NCBI RefSeq assembly: GCF_015277775.1
Contig: NZ_CP063849.1
Location: forward strand, 2,976,001 to 3,040,000
Length of the DNA stretch: 64,000 nucleotides
Direction of reading: 5' to 3'
Source: Paludibaculum fermentans
Lineage (GTDB): Bacteria > Acidobacteriota > Terriglobia > Bryobacterales > Bryobacteraceae
Shown here: one piece after another, positions 17,327 to 25,790 of the stretch
How the letters are laid out: each line of letters starts with the position of its first letter
Numbering within the stretch: position 1 is the first letter of the stretch
Notes under the pieces: generated by a model
What the model was told of the DNA's origin: nothing
Seen by the model: only the letters and a program-made list of their open reading frames with translations
Databases searched by the model: none
Made by a program: the position numbers and the translations under genes

Positions 17327-18562
17327 CTACTCGTAGCGGAGCGCGTCGATGGGATCGAGGAGGGCTGCTTTGCGCGCAGGGTAGTAACCGAAGAAGACGC
17401 CTACCAGCGCGGAGAACAGGAAGGCCATCAGGACCGACAGGAGGCTGACCTGGGTCGACCACCCGGCAAAGTAGGAGATGAGCATGGAGGCCGTCAACCC
17501 CACGACGATGCCCACGAGGCCGCCTAAGAGCGAGAGGGTTACGGCCTCGACGAGGAACTGGGAGAGGATGTCGCGGGTCTTGGCTCCGACAGAGAGGCGA
17601 AGACCGATCTCGCGGGTCCTTTCGGTGACGGAAACCAGCATGATGTTCATGATGCCGATGCCGCCCACGATCAGGGAGACCGAGGCGATGGCGCCAAGCA
17701 GGATCGACATGACCTGAGCGGAGGTCTCCTGGGCGGCGAAGACCTCAGTCAGGTTGCGCACCGTGAAGTCGTCGTCCAAGCCGGGCAGGATCCGGTGCCG
17801 CTCCCGCAGCAGGGCGGTCATCTCCTCCAGCGCCTGGGTCATGGCCTGGGGTCCGATGGCTTGCACCATGAGGGAACCGACCGCCTTGGCGTTCGCCTTG
17901 TTGGCCCCGATGACCTTCTGCTTCGCGGTGGAGATGGGGAGGAGGATGACGTCGTCCTGATCCTGCCCGGAAGGGGACTGGCCCTTGGGGGTGAGGACGC
18001 CGACTACGGTGAAGGGTACGTTCTTAATGATGATGACCTGACCGGTGGGGTCACTGGCGCCGAAGAGATTGGTGGCGACTGTCTGCCCCAGGACCGCCGA
18101 CTTGGCCGCGGCGTCGACGTCCTGATCTGTAAAGAACTGGCCGGACATCATCGTCAGATCGCGGATCGTCATGTAGTCGGGGGTCACGCCTTGGGCGGTG
18201 GTCGCCCAATTGCTGCTGCCGTAGACCACCTGGACGCCGCCGCGGACGGCTGGCGCGACGGCTGCAATGGACGGGCACTCCGCGGCGATGGCCTTGGCGT
18301 CATCCTCGGTGAGTGTGACTACTCCGCCGGAGCCCATCCGCACGCCGTTCGTGCTGATGCTGCCGGGCAGGACGATGATCAGATTGCTGCCGATGCTCTG
18401 GATCTGCTGCTGGATTCTGGCCGTAGCGCCCGCGCCGATGCCTACCATGGCGATGACCGCCGCCACGCCGATGATGATGCCGAGCATGGTGAGGGCCGAG
18501 CGCGTGCGATTGACCTTGAGCGCCCGCAAGGCGATCCGGACGCTGGCGAGGAGTTTGTTCAT
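17327..18562 (-). CDS. MacB-type ABC transporter permease
   Basis: A 411-aa single-half permease: helix 1 at about residues 20-45 (MLGIIIGVAAVIAMVGIGAG), a periplasmic MacB_PCD domain to about 285, then an FtsX domain with SLIVGGIGIMNIMLVSVTERTREIG and two further helices, ending LLDPIDALRYE. Its size and single half distinguish it from the ADOP proteins in this window. The ATG overlaps the stop of the ATPase gene by 4 bp, so the two are translationally coupled. Together with the adaptor it forms a MacAB-type tripartite pump for macrolides, lipopeptides or other amphiphiles; a TolC partner is not encoded in this operon. Confidence 0.94.
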   Translation of the reverse strand: MNKLLASVRIALRALKVNRTRSALTMLGIIIGVAAVIAMVGIGAGATARIQQQIQSIGSNLIIVLPGSISTNGVRMGSGGVVTLTEDDAKAIAAECPSIAAVAPAVRGGVQVVYGSSNWATTAQGVTPDYMTIRDLTMMSGQFFTDQDVDAAAKSAVLGQTVATNLFGASDPTGQVIIIKNVPFTVVGVLTPKGQSPSGQDQDDVILLPISTAKQKVIGANKANAKAVGSLMVQAIGPQAMTQALEEMTALLRERHRILPGLDDDFTVRNLTEVFAAQETSAQVMSILLGAIASVSLIVGGIGIMNIMLVSVTERTREIGLRLSVGAKTRDILSQFLVEAVTLSLLGGLVGIVVGLTASMLISYFAGWSTQVSLLSVLMAFLFSALVGVFFGYYPARKAALLDPIDALRYE

Positions 18563-19317
18563 ACGGCGGCTGCCTCTTCGGCGGTTTCGACAGGGAGTGA
18601 TTCCAGGTCTGTGCGGGCTTCGCGGGGTTTGGCGACGAGTTCGTCCTGGTGCAAGCGGCCGTCCTTGAAATGAAGGATACGGTTGGAGTAGCTGGCGACA
18701 TCTGGATCGTGCGTCACCACGATCAAGGTGATGCCGTCTTCGCGATTGAGCCGCTGGAAGATTGCCATGATCTCGACGCTGGTTCTGGAGTCCAGGGCTC
18801 CGGTGGGTTCATCGGCGAGGATGATGCCGGGGTCGTTCACCAGCGACCGCGCGATGGCCACGCGCTGTTGCTGACCTCCGGATAGCTGGCTGGGCTGGTG
18901 CTCTTCGCGGCCTTCCAGGCCTACGGCGTGCAGCGCTTTCATGGCCCTTTCGCGGCGCTGGGGTGCCGGCGCCTCGGTGTACATGAGGGGGAGTTCCACA
19001 TTTTCCACGGCGCTGGTGCGGGCCAGGAGATTGAACTGCTGGAAGACGAAGCCGATCTTATTGCTGCGGATCTCCGCCAGGTGGTCGCGGTCGAGTTCGC
19101 CGACGTTGATGCCATCGAGCGTGTAGGTACCGCGGGTGGGTTTGTCCAGACAGCCGAGGATATTCATGAGAGTGGACTTGCCGGAACCGGAAGGCCCCAT
19201 GATCGAGACGAAATCCCCGCGTTCGATTTCGAAGGAGATGCCCTTCAGCACATGGACCAGCACCTCCCCCAGCTTGTAATCCTTCACGAGGTCCTTGATT
19301 ACGATGAGCGCAGCCAT
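18559..19317 (-). CDS. MacB-type ABC transporter ATP-binding protein
   Basis: A 252-aa LolD/MacB-class ATPase: Walker A GPSGSGKST, signature LSGGQQQR, Walker B IILADEPTGALD and H-loop VVTHDPDVA are all intact. In E. coli MacB the ATPase and permease are fused; here they are separate genes with overlapping ends, as in many other phyla. It starts 8 bp after the adaptor stop. The C-terminal 25 residues after DGRLHQDE are an acidic extension with no assigned role. Confidence 0.95.
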   Translation of the reverse strand: MAALIVIKDLVKDYKLGEVLVHVLKGISFEIERGDFVSIMGPSGSGKSTLMNILGCLDKPTRGTYTLDGINVGELDRDHLAEIRSNKIGFVFQQFNLLARTSAVENVELPLMYTEAPAPQRRERAMKALHAVGLEGREEHQPSQLSGGQQQRVAIARSLVNDPGIILADEPTGALDSRTSVEIMAIFQRLNREDGITLIVVTHDPDVASYSNRILHFKDGRLHQDELVAKPREARTDLESLPVETAEEAAAV

Positions 19318-19325
19318 GCTGTTGC

Positions 19326-20714
19326 CTAGAAGCCCGGACCGCGGCCGCCCTTGCTGCCGCTGGAAACGGGGCTGCCGCTGGAGGCAGGCGCGGACTTGGC
19401 CAGTTCCGCCACGATGACGAGGTCTCCGTCCTTCAGTTCGCCCTTAGTGATCTCCGTATAGGTTCCATCGCTCTCGCCCGTCGTGACGGGGATACGCTGT
19501 TGTTTACCTTTGGAGTCGAGGACCCAAACAGCCTGTTGCACCTGGACTCCCTTGCGTCCTGACTTGCCGGCACGAGGCTGCACCGTTTGCTCGGATGACG
19601 GATGGTACCTGAGCGCCGCATTGAGAACCTTCAACACGTTGGGGCGCTGGTTCACGAGAATCCTGACGTTGGCCGTCATGCCCGGGAAGAGCTTCAAGTC
19701 GGGGTTTGAGACTCCGATGACGACGTCATAGGTGATGACGTTCTGCACGTTGATGGGGGCCTTTCGAATCTCAGTCACCGCGCCTTTGAAGACTTGGCCG
19801 GGATAGGCGTCCACGGTGAAGGTTCCTGGCTGGCCCACGCGCACGCGGCCGACATCGGCTTCCGACACGTTGGTATCGACCTGCATCTTGGTGAGGTCCT
19901 GCGCAATTTCGAACAGGGTAGGAGTGGCGAGGCTGGCCGCAACGGTTTGACCGACGTCGACTTTCCTGGACACGACTACTCCGTCGACAGGCGCCTTGAT
20001 GAAGGTGTGGTCCAGATCGATCTGGGTGGAACGCAGCGCGGCCTGGAACTGATTCACTTGCGCCTGGCTGGCCGCGAGCTGCGTATTCGACACTTTCAAC
20101 TCGGCCTGGGCGACCTTGACGTTGTCGCCCGCCTCGCTTTGCTGGGCGGTGGTGGCGTCGTGCTCGGCGACGGCCGTGCTGTAGGCGGCCTGGGCGGTAT
20201 CTACGTCTTCCTTGGATAGAAGGCCCTGTTCCGCCAACTGCACGCGCCGGCCGGCCTTGATTTTCGCGTCCTGTGCGGCGACTTGTGTTTTGATGCCATT
20301 GGCGACAGAGGCGGCCGCGGACGACCTTGCGGCCTGGATGCCTGCCTGTGCTTTCAGGATGCCGGCCTCGGCGTTGGCCACACCGGCACGGGCGGAATCG
20401 AGGCTCGCCTGGCCCTGATCGACCCTGGCCTGGAGGGCCGCGGGATCGATGCGGGCGATCAACTGGCCTTTCGTCACCTTCGTGTTGAAGTCGGCGTAGA
20501 GAGATTGGATTGTGCCTGAGACCTGCGATCCGATTTGTACGGTGACGACCGCGTTGGGACTGCCGGTGGCGGAGATGGCGACGTTGATATCGCCATGTTC
20601 GACCGCGGCCGTGCGGAACTGAGTGCTGCCGCTCCCGCGGAGATACGCCCAGGCGCCCAAGCCGGCCAGGACGCAGGAGCCGAGCGCGAGCAACACAACT
20701 GATTTCCTCTGCAT
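19326..20714 (-). CDS. MacA-like periplasmic adaptor (HlyD/RND membrane-fusion family)
   Basis: A 462-aa protein anchored by one N-terminal helix (VVLLALGSCVLAGLGAWAYL). It has the beta-barrel and lipoyl halves (GTIQSLYADFNTKVTKGQLIARIDP, then FIKAPVDGVVVSRKVDVGQTV) around a long alpha-helical hairpin rich in Ala and Gln (about residues 105-230). The C-terminus is a Gly/Ser-rich tail (SSGSPVSSGSKGGRGPGF). ATG 20714 is chosen because the anchor begins there; the frame stays open 51 codons further upstream with no signal. It is the first gene of the operon that continues with the MacB ATPase and permease. Confidence 0.93.
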   Translation of the reverse strand: MQRKSVVLLALGSCVLAGLGAWAYLRGSGSTQFRTAAVEHGDINVAISATGSPNAVVTVQIGSQVSGTIQSLYADFNTKVTKGQLIARIDPAALQARVDQGQASLDSARAGVANAEAGILKAQAGIQAARSSAAASVANGIKTQVAAQDAKIKAGRRVQLAEQGLLSKEDVDTAQAAYSTAVAEHDATTAQQSEAGDNVKVAQAELKVSNTQLAASQAQVNQFQAALRSTQIDLDHTFIKAPVDGVVVSRKVDVGQTVAASLATPTLFEIAQDLTKMQVDTNVSEADVGRVRVGQPGTFTVDAYPGQVFKGAVTEIRKAPINVQNVITYDVVIGVSNPDLKLFPGMTANVRILVNQRPNVLKVLNAALRYHPSSEQTVQPRAGKSGRKGVQVQQAVWVLDSKGKQQRIPVTTGESDGTYTEITKGELKDGDLVIVAELAKSAPASSGSPVSSGSKGGRGPGF

Positions 20715-21430
20715 GCTGATGGATTGATGGGCACGTTCGAGGCCAATGACGGGGGTGTGCCGGGGGTCCTTGCGGGTGGAGGCGCGAGTGACGGCCGGCG
20801 GCAGCGCGGTGGGGGAATGGAGGCGGGCAGTTACCGCATGGGGCAGACTGACAAACAAGCGAATCACTTCGACCGTATTTGGTCAATTGACCGGTTGAGG
20901 TCGAGGCCTCCAGGAGTGTGGCTGGCGGGCCAGGTGGCAGTGGAGATGGCTGGCCTGGATGCGTCCCTGCCGGGCGGCAAGGTGGATTGAGCTGAGAAGC
21001 CCCTTGCGGGGCTTCCCTTCGTTTCCTGCAAAAGGCACGCCGAATGGAAGGCTTTGTGCCGAGGAGACGAGTCTACCCCTCCTCCTGGCTGCCCGATCAG
21101 TGCATTGTGTTCGTGACCGGCTGTCAACTGAGGTAGATGCCTGCGCTGTCCAGAGCACGCGAGTGGCCGCAGGCAAGGTCGAGATTGGTGGCCGAGCCTC
21201 AAGGTGCCAGTGTACCTTCGACGGGGGCCACGCGCATCAACGCCCAGTCGCACAGGAGTGGAGAGAGAATTGCATCTCTCCAACGCTTAGAAAGCCGGGT
21301 GTACAGATGCACCGATTGGAGGATCCAGGCGCCCAGGCAGCGCACCGGCGGCCGTGGATCGACGTTCCAGTTGGCGCCTGGCGATGCGCGAGCACTGGAC
21401 AGACAGAAATGGATTTGAGGTTAACTCGAC
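20715..21430. promoter_or_regulatory. 716-bp divergent intergenic region with an orphan terminator-like hairpin
   Basis: The MacA-like operon leaves to the left and the glucan phosphorylase operon to the right, so both promoters should lie here. A perfect hairpin GAAGCCCC-TTGC-GGGGCTTC lies at 20996-21015, although no gene ends nearby on either strand. Several frames are open across 20960-21420 but show no domain; they may be the residue of a lost gene. GAGG lies 11 bp before the phosphorylase ATG. Confidence 0.5.
20996..21015. terminator. Orphan terminator-like hairpin
   Basis: The stem is 8 bp and perfect (GAAGCCCC/GGGGCTTC) with a TTGC loop. It is followed on the plus strand by CCTTCGTTTCC, a poor T-run. 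Neither neighbouring gene ends here, which is unusual for a terminator. Confidence 0.45.
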
Positions 21431-23134
21431 ATGACAACGGACTGTTCCAGCGTGGCCTACTTCTCGATGGAAATTGCGCTGGACCCCGCCCTGCCGACAT
21501 ACAGCGGCGGACTGGGCGTGCTGGCTGGAGACATGCTGCGCGCCGCCGCCGATCTTGGCGTTTCGATGGTGGGCATCGCGCTGGTGCAACGCAAAGGCTA
21601 TTTCGACCAACACCTGGATGACCTGGGGAACCAATCAGAGAGCCCCACTGCCTGGGAGCCCGAAAAGGTAGTGGAGCCGATGCTGCCAGTCGTCACTGTG
21701 CGCATTGAAGGGCGGGACGTGCGGGTTCGAGCGTGGCGGTTCCTGATCAAAGGGCTGGGCGGGCATGTCGTGCCGGTTTACCTGCTGGACACTGCACTGC
21801 CTGAGAACTCGCCCTGGGAGCAGAAGCTAACAGATAGCCTGTATGGCGGCGATGCCCACTACCGGCTGTGCCAGGAGATGGTGCTGGGCCTGGGCGGAGT
21901 TGCGATTCTCCCCGAGCTGGGACACAGCCTGATCTCGAGCTACCACATGAATGAAGGGCACTCTGCCCTGCTGACCCTGGGCCTGCTGGAGGAGCGACTG
22001 GAGGGGCGAGCGCTGTCATCGGCGACGGAGGAAGACATTCACGCGATTCGCGCCAAATGTGTGTTTACGACGCACACTCCTGTGCCGGCGGGCCAGGATC
22101 AGTTCCCGCACGACCTGGTGAGCCGTGTGCTGGGAGAAGAGCGAACCGCCGCACTGGAAGTGACTGGGGCATGCCCGGCCGGTTCGTTGAATATGACGTA
22201 CCTGGCGCTGTTTGGATCCCGCTATATCAACGGGGTGGCGATGCAGCATGGCGAGGTGTCGCGCGGCATGTTTCCGAACTATCCGATCCGGGCCATTACG
22301 AACGGGGTCCATGCGGTGACGTGGATGTCGCCCGCATTCGGCGATCTGTTCGACCGGCACATTCCGGAGTGGCGGCACGACAACCTGTACTTGCGGTATG
22401 CGATTGGGATCGGTACGAGCGAGATCCGGGAGGCTCATGTGCAAGCCAAGCGCAGGATGGTGGCTGAGCTCAAGCAGCGGACGGGCGTGCAATTGGACGA
22501 GAAGGTGCTCACGATCGGATTCGCGCGAAGGGCCGCCACCTACAAACGGGCCGATCTGATCTTCAGGAACCTGGACCGGCTGCGCTGGATTGCAACTCAT
22601 TGCGGCCCGATCCAAATTGTCTTCGGAGGCAAAGCCCATCCCAGCGACGTAGGGGGCAAGGACCTGATCCGGCGCATTTTCGAATCGGCCGCCGCTTTGA
22701 AGGACGTGATCAAAGTGGTCTATATCGAAAACTACGACTGGCGGGTGGCTCCGCTGCTGTATGCCGGCGCCGACTTGTGGCTGAATACGCCGCAACGCCC
22801 GCAGGAAGCCTCGGGCACCAGCGGCATGAAGGCGGCGCTGAACGGTGTGCCGAGCTTCAGCGTGATGGACGGGTGGTGGGTGGAAGGGTGCCTGGAAGGG
22901 ATCACAGGCTGGGCGATTGGACATGGTCCGGAGTCGCCCGACGACGAGGTCTTCGAGATTGCGGCGTTGTACGACAAGCTGGAGATGATCATCCTGCCGA
23001 TGTTCTACGGTCGCCCCACCGCCTATGCGGAGGTGATGCGGTCGGCAATTGCCATTAACGGTTCCTTCTTCAACACCCAGCGCATGCTCTCGCAGTATCT
23101 GGCGAACGCCTATTTCCGGCCGGCCGTGGCATGA
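21431..23134 (+). CDS. Alpha-glucan phosphorylase (short form)
   Basis: A 567-aa PLP enzyme that releases glucose-1-phosphate from glycogen or maltodextrin. The N-terminus AYFSMEIALDPALPTYSGGLGVLAGD is diagnostic for the alpha-glucan phosphorylase family distinct from E. coli GlgP/MalP. The substrate region HMNEGHSALL and the PLP region EASGTSGMKAALNG (Schiff-base lysine position K467) are intact. It lacks the N-terminal DUF3417 domain found in longer members (about 700-850 aa), but short forms of this length are common. The start has GAGG 11 bp upstream. It is the first gene of a plus-strand run with two P-type ATPases, 105 bp ahead of the Mg2+ pump. A cytoplasmic energy-storage role is certain by family; the link to cation pumping is inferred. 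Confidence 0.93.
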   Translation: MTTDCSSVAYFSMEIALDPALPTYSGGLGVLAGDMLRAAADLGVSMVGIALVQRKGYFDQHLDDLGNQSESPTAWEPEKVVEPMLPVVTVRIEGRDVRVRAWRFLIKGLGGHVVPVYLLDTALPENSPWEQKLTDSLYGGDAHYRLCQEMVLGLGGVAILPELGHSLISSYHMNEGHSALLTLGLLEERLEGRALSSATEEDIHAIRAKCVFTTHTPVPAGQDQFPHDLVSRVLGEERTAALEVTGACPAGSLNMTYLALFGSRYINGVAMQHGEVSRGMFPNYPIRAITNGVHAVTWMSPAFGDLFDRHIPEWRHDNLYLRYAIGIGTSEIREAHVQAKRRMVAELKQRTGVQLDEKVLTIGFARRAATYKRADLIFRNLDRLRWIATHCGPIQIVFGGKAHPSDVGGKDLIRRIFESAAALKDVIKVVYIENYDWRVAPLLYAGADLWLNTPQRPQEASGTSGMKAALNGVPSFSVMDGWWVEGCLEGITGWAIGHGPESPDDEVFEIAALYDKLEMIILPMFYGRPTAYAEVMRSAIAINGSFFNTQRMLSQYLANAYFRPAVA

Positions 23135-23239
23135 TCGCGGTCCTGACGCAGGGGCGGCGCGAGGGTAATGGGCGAGACCAGCGGATCCGTATGAGGCGGG
23201 CCAAAGAGGGGCGTCCTGATAATCCAGGGCAGAACAGAC

Positions 23240-25783
23240 ATGGCAAAAGAAGCGACTCCATTTGACGGATTCTGGGATCGACCCCTGGCGGAGCTGCTGC
23301 AGCAGCTTCAAGCTACGCCCGTTGGGCTGAATTCAACGGAGGCGCAGCAGCGGCTCCAACAGCACGGCGCCAACTCGCTGACGGGGGAGTCGCGTTTCGC
23401 CACGCTGATCGGGTTCCTGCGGAGTTTTGCCAATCCCCTGGTGATCATCCTTATTGTGGCGAGTTCCGTCTCGGTGGTAATGGGCGACCCGGTAAGCGGC
23501 CTGATTATCATCGCCATGGTGCTATTGAGCGTGCTGCTGAACTTCTATATGGAGTTCCAGGCGCGGCACGCGGTGGAGGAGATCCGGAAGCAGGTGGCGA
23601 CGACAGCGGCCGTCCTGCGCGACGGCACGGAGCAGGAACTGCCGGTGGCGGATCTGGTTCCCGGCGACATCATCCGGCTGAACGCGGGGGACCTTGTGCC
23701 AGCGGACTGCCGGCTGCTGGATGTGAGGGATCTGCATGTCCGGGAGTCGGCGCTGACCGGGGAATCGCTGCCGGTGGAGAAGATCGCGGATGATCTTCCC
23801 ACCGGGAAGCACAGCGCCGTGGAAGCGAGGAACAGTGTATTCCTGAGCACGGCGGTTCAAACCGGGATGGGTACGGCGGTGGTGGTCTGCACGGGGCGCG
23901 ACACCGCGCTGGGCGAGATTGCGCAACGGTTGGCGGCCCGGCCGCCGGAGACAGAGTTTGGACGGGGCATCCGCCAGTTCGGGCTGATGATCACACGCGT
24001 GATCATGGCGCTCGTATTGTTCGTGCTGCTGGTGAATGTGGTGCTGCACCGGCCGCTGTTGGAGTCGTTCCTGTTCTCAGTCGCGCTGGCCGTTGGCATG
24101 ACTCCGGAGATGATGCCTCTGATCATTACGGTGACGCTGGCCCAGGGGGCGAGGCGCATGGCGAAGAAGAAGGTCCTGGTCAAACAGCTCTCCGCGATTG
24201 AGGACTTTGGCAGCGTGACGATCCTGTGCAGCGACAAGACGGGCACGCTCACCGAGGGAGAGATTGTGCTGGACCGACACGTGGACGTGGACGGCAAGGA
24301 CGACGACAATGTCCTGCGACTGGTCTACCTAAATAGTTACTTTGAGGCCGGAATCAAGAGTCCCCTGGACGAGGCGGTGCTGAAGCACGAGCGTCCGTTG
24401 ATTGTGGAGTATGAGAAGCTCGACGAGATTCCATTTGACTTCAGCCGCAAGCGGCTTTCCGTGGTGGTGCGGCGTGGTGAGGAGATTCAGCTGGTCACCA
24501 AGGGCGAGGCCGAGAGCATTTTCGGCATCTGCCAATCAGTGACGGTGGATGGCGCTACCCAACCATTCGACGCCGCGCGGCAGGCGAAGGCCGCGGAGAC
24601 TTTTCAGAAGCTGAGCGCCGACGGATACCGGGTGCTGGGCGTGGCAGCGAGAAGAGTGGAGCAGGCGGCCAGCTATGCTCCGGCTGCCGAGAAGGAGATG
24701 ACCCTGGCCGGGTTCGCGGCGTTCCTGGACCCGCCCAAAGAGGGAATTCACACCGTCCTGGAAGCACTGAAGCAGAATGGTGTTTCGATCGTCGTCATGA
24801 CAGGGGACAACCAGTATGTGACGCAGAAGGTCGCACGCGATGTGGGACTGCCGGCTGAGCGCATCGTCACCGGCGGACAAGTGGACACGATGGACGATGC
24901 CGCCCTGGCCTATCAGGCGGAGAATAGCGCGATTTTCGCGCGGGTCTCTCCGGAACAGAAGAACAGGGTGATTCTCGCGCTGAAGGCGCGCGGACACGTC
25001 GTCGGGTATATGGGGGACGGGATCAACGATGCGCCGTCGCTACACACAGCGGACGTTGGGATCTCCGTGATGAACGGTGTCGACGTTGCGAAGGACTCGG
25101 CGAAGATCATCCTGTTGGAGAAGGATCTGGCGGTACTGAATGAAGGGGTAGTGGAAGGCCGGCGCTGTTTCGCCAACATCATGAAGTACATTGTGATGGG
25201 CACGAGCTCCAACTTCGGCAACATGTTCAGCATGGCGGGCGCGTCGCTGTTCCTGCCATTTCTGCCGATGCTGCCGACGCAAGTCCTGCTGAACAATTTC
25301 CTTTACGACATCTCGCAGATCAGTATCCCCAGCGACAATGTGGATCCGGCGCTGCTGCGCCAACCCAAACGGTGGCGAATTGATTTCATTCGCCAGTTCA
25401 TGACGATTATCGGACCGATCAGCTCGGTCTACGATTTCCTTACTTTCGGACTGCTGCTATGGGGATTCCAGGCTTACGCGAACGCTCCGCTCTTCCGGAC
25501 CGCCTGGTTCGTGGAGTCGCTGGCGACGCAGACGCTGGTGGTATTTGTCATCCGGACGGCCGGCAACCCGCTGAAGAGCCGGCCCGGCAGACCGCTGCTG
25601 ATCGCCGTATTCTCGATTGTCGCGATTGCCGTCGCGCTGCCATACACGCCGCTGGGCAAGCTGTTGAGCTTCATTCCCCTGCCCCTGCCATTGCTGGGAG
25701 CGATCGCAGTCCTGGCCGTTACTTACCTTCTGGTCGTGCAGGTTGTGAAGACCTGGTTCTACCGGAAGCACGCCCTGCTGTAG
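23240..25783 (+). CDS. mgtA: Magnesium-translocating P-type ATPase, MgtA/MgtB class
   Basis: An 847-aa inner-membrane P3B-type ATPase importing Mg2+. The phosphorylation site is [12 protein letters not shown] with D332. The actuator domain has ALTGESLPVEK, the hinge MGDGINDAPSLHTADVGISV, and membrane helices cluster at about 65-100, 250-310 and 640-840. Residues typical of MgtA rather than Ca2+ pumps are the TPEMMPLIITVTLA helix and the YLNSYFEAGIKSPLDEAVL segment following the P-site. There is no visible Mg2+ riboswitch in the 105 bp in front of the gene. It is followed after 7 bp by a second P-type ATPase. Confidence 0.93.
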   Translation: MAKEATPFDGFWDRPLAELLQQLQATPVGLNSTEAQQRLQQHGANSLTGESRFATLIGFLRSFANPLVIILIVASSVSVVMGDPVSGLIIIAMVLLSVLLNFYMEFQARHAVEEIRKQVATTAAVLRDGTEQELPVADLVPGDIIRLNAGDLVPADCRLLDVRDLHVRESALTGESLPVEKIADDLPTGKHSAVEARNSVFLSTAVQTGMGTAVVVCTGRDTALGEIAQRLAARPPETEFGRGIRQFGLMITRVIMALVLFVLLVNVVLHRPLLESFLFSVALAVGMTPEMMPLIITVTLAQGARRMAKKKVLVKQLSAIEDFGSVTILCSDKTGTLTEGEIVLDRHVDVDGKDDDNVLRLVYLNSYFEAGIKSPLDEAVLKHERPLIVEYEKLDEIPFDFSRKRLSVVVRRGEEIQLVTKGEAESIFGICQSVTVDGATQPFDAARQAKAAETFQKLSADGYRVLGVAARRVEQAASYAPAAEKEMTLAGFAAFLDPPKEGIHTVLEALKQNGVSIVVMTGDNQYVTQKVARDVGLPAERIVTGGQVDTMDDAALAYQAENSAIFARVSPEQKNRVILALKARGHVVGYMGDGINDAPSLHTADVGISVMNGVDVAKDSAKIILLEKDLAVLNEGVVEGRRCFANIMKYIVMGTSSNFGNMFSMAGASLFLPFLPMLPTQVLLNNFLYDISQISIPSDNVDPALLRQPKRWRIDFIRQFMTIIGPISSVYDFLTFGLLLWGFQAYANAPLFRTAWFVESLATQTLVVFVIRTAGNPLKSRPGRPLLIAVFSIVAIAVALPYTPLGKLLSFIPLPLPLLGAIAVLAVTYLLVVQVVKTWFYRKHALL

Positions 25784-25790
25784 CCTCCCA

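Noticed and set aside
20959-21621. 220-codon plus-strand frame through the divergent region into the phosphorylase gene
   Set aside because: It overlaps the certain phosphorylase start in another frame and contains no recognisable domain. A decayed gene in 20960-21420 is possible but not supported.
23135-23239. Magnesium riboswitch upstream of mgtA
   Set aside because: The 105-bp gap is too short for a complete M-box and shows no conserved core.
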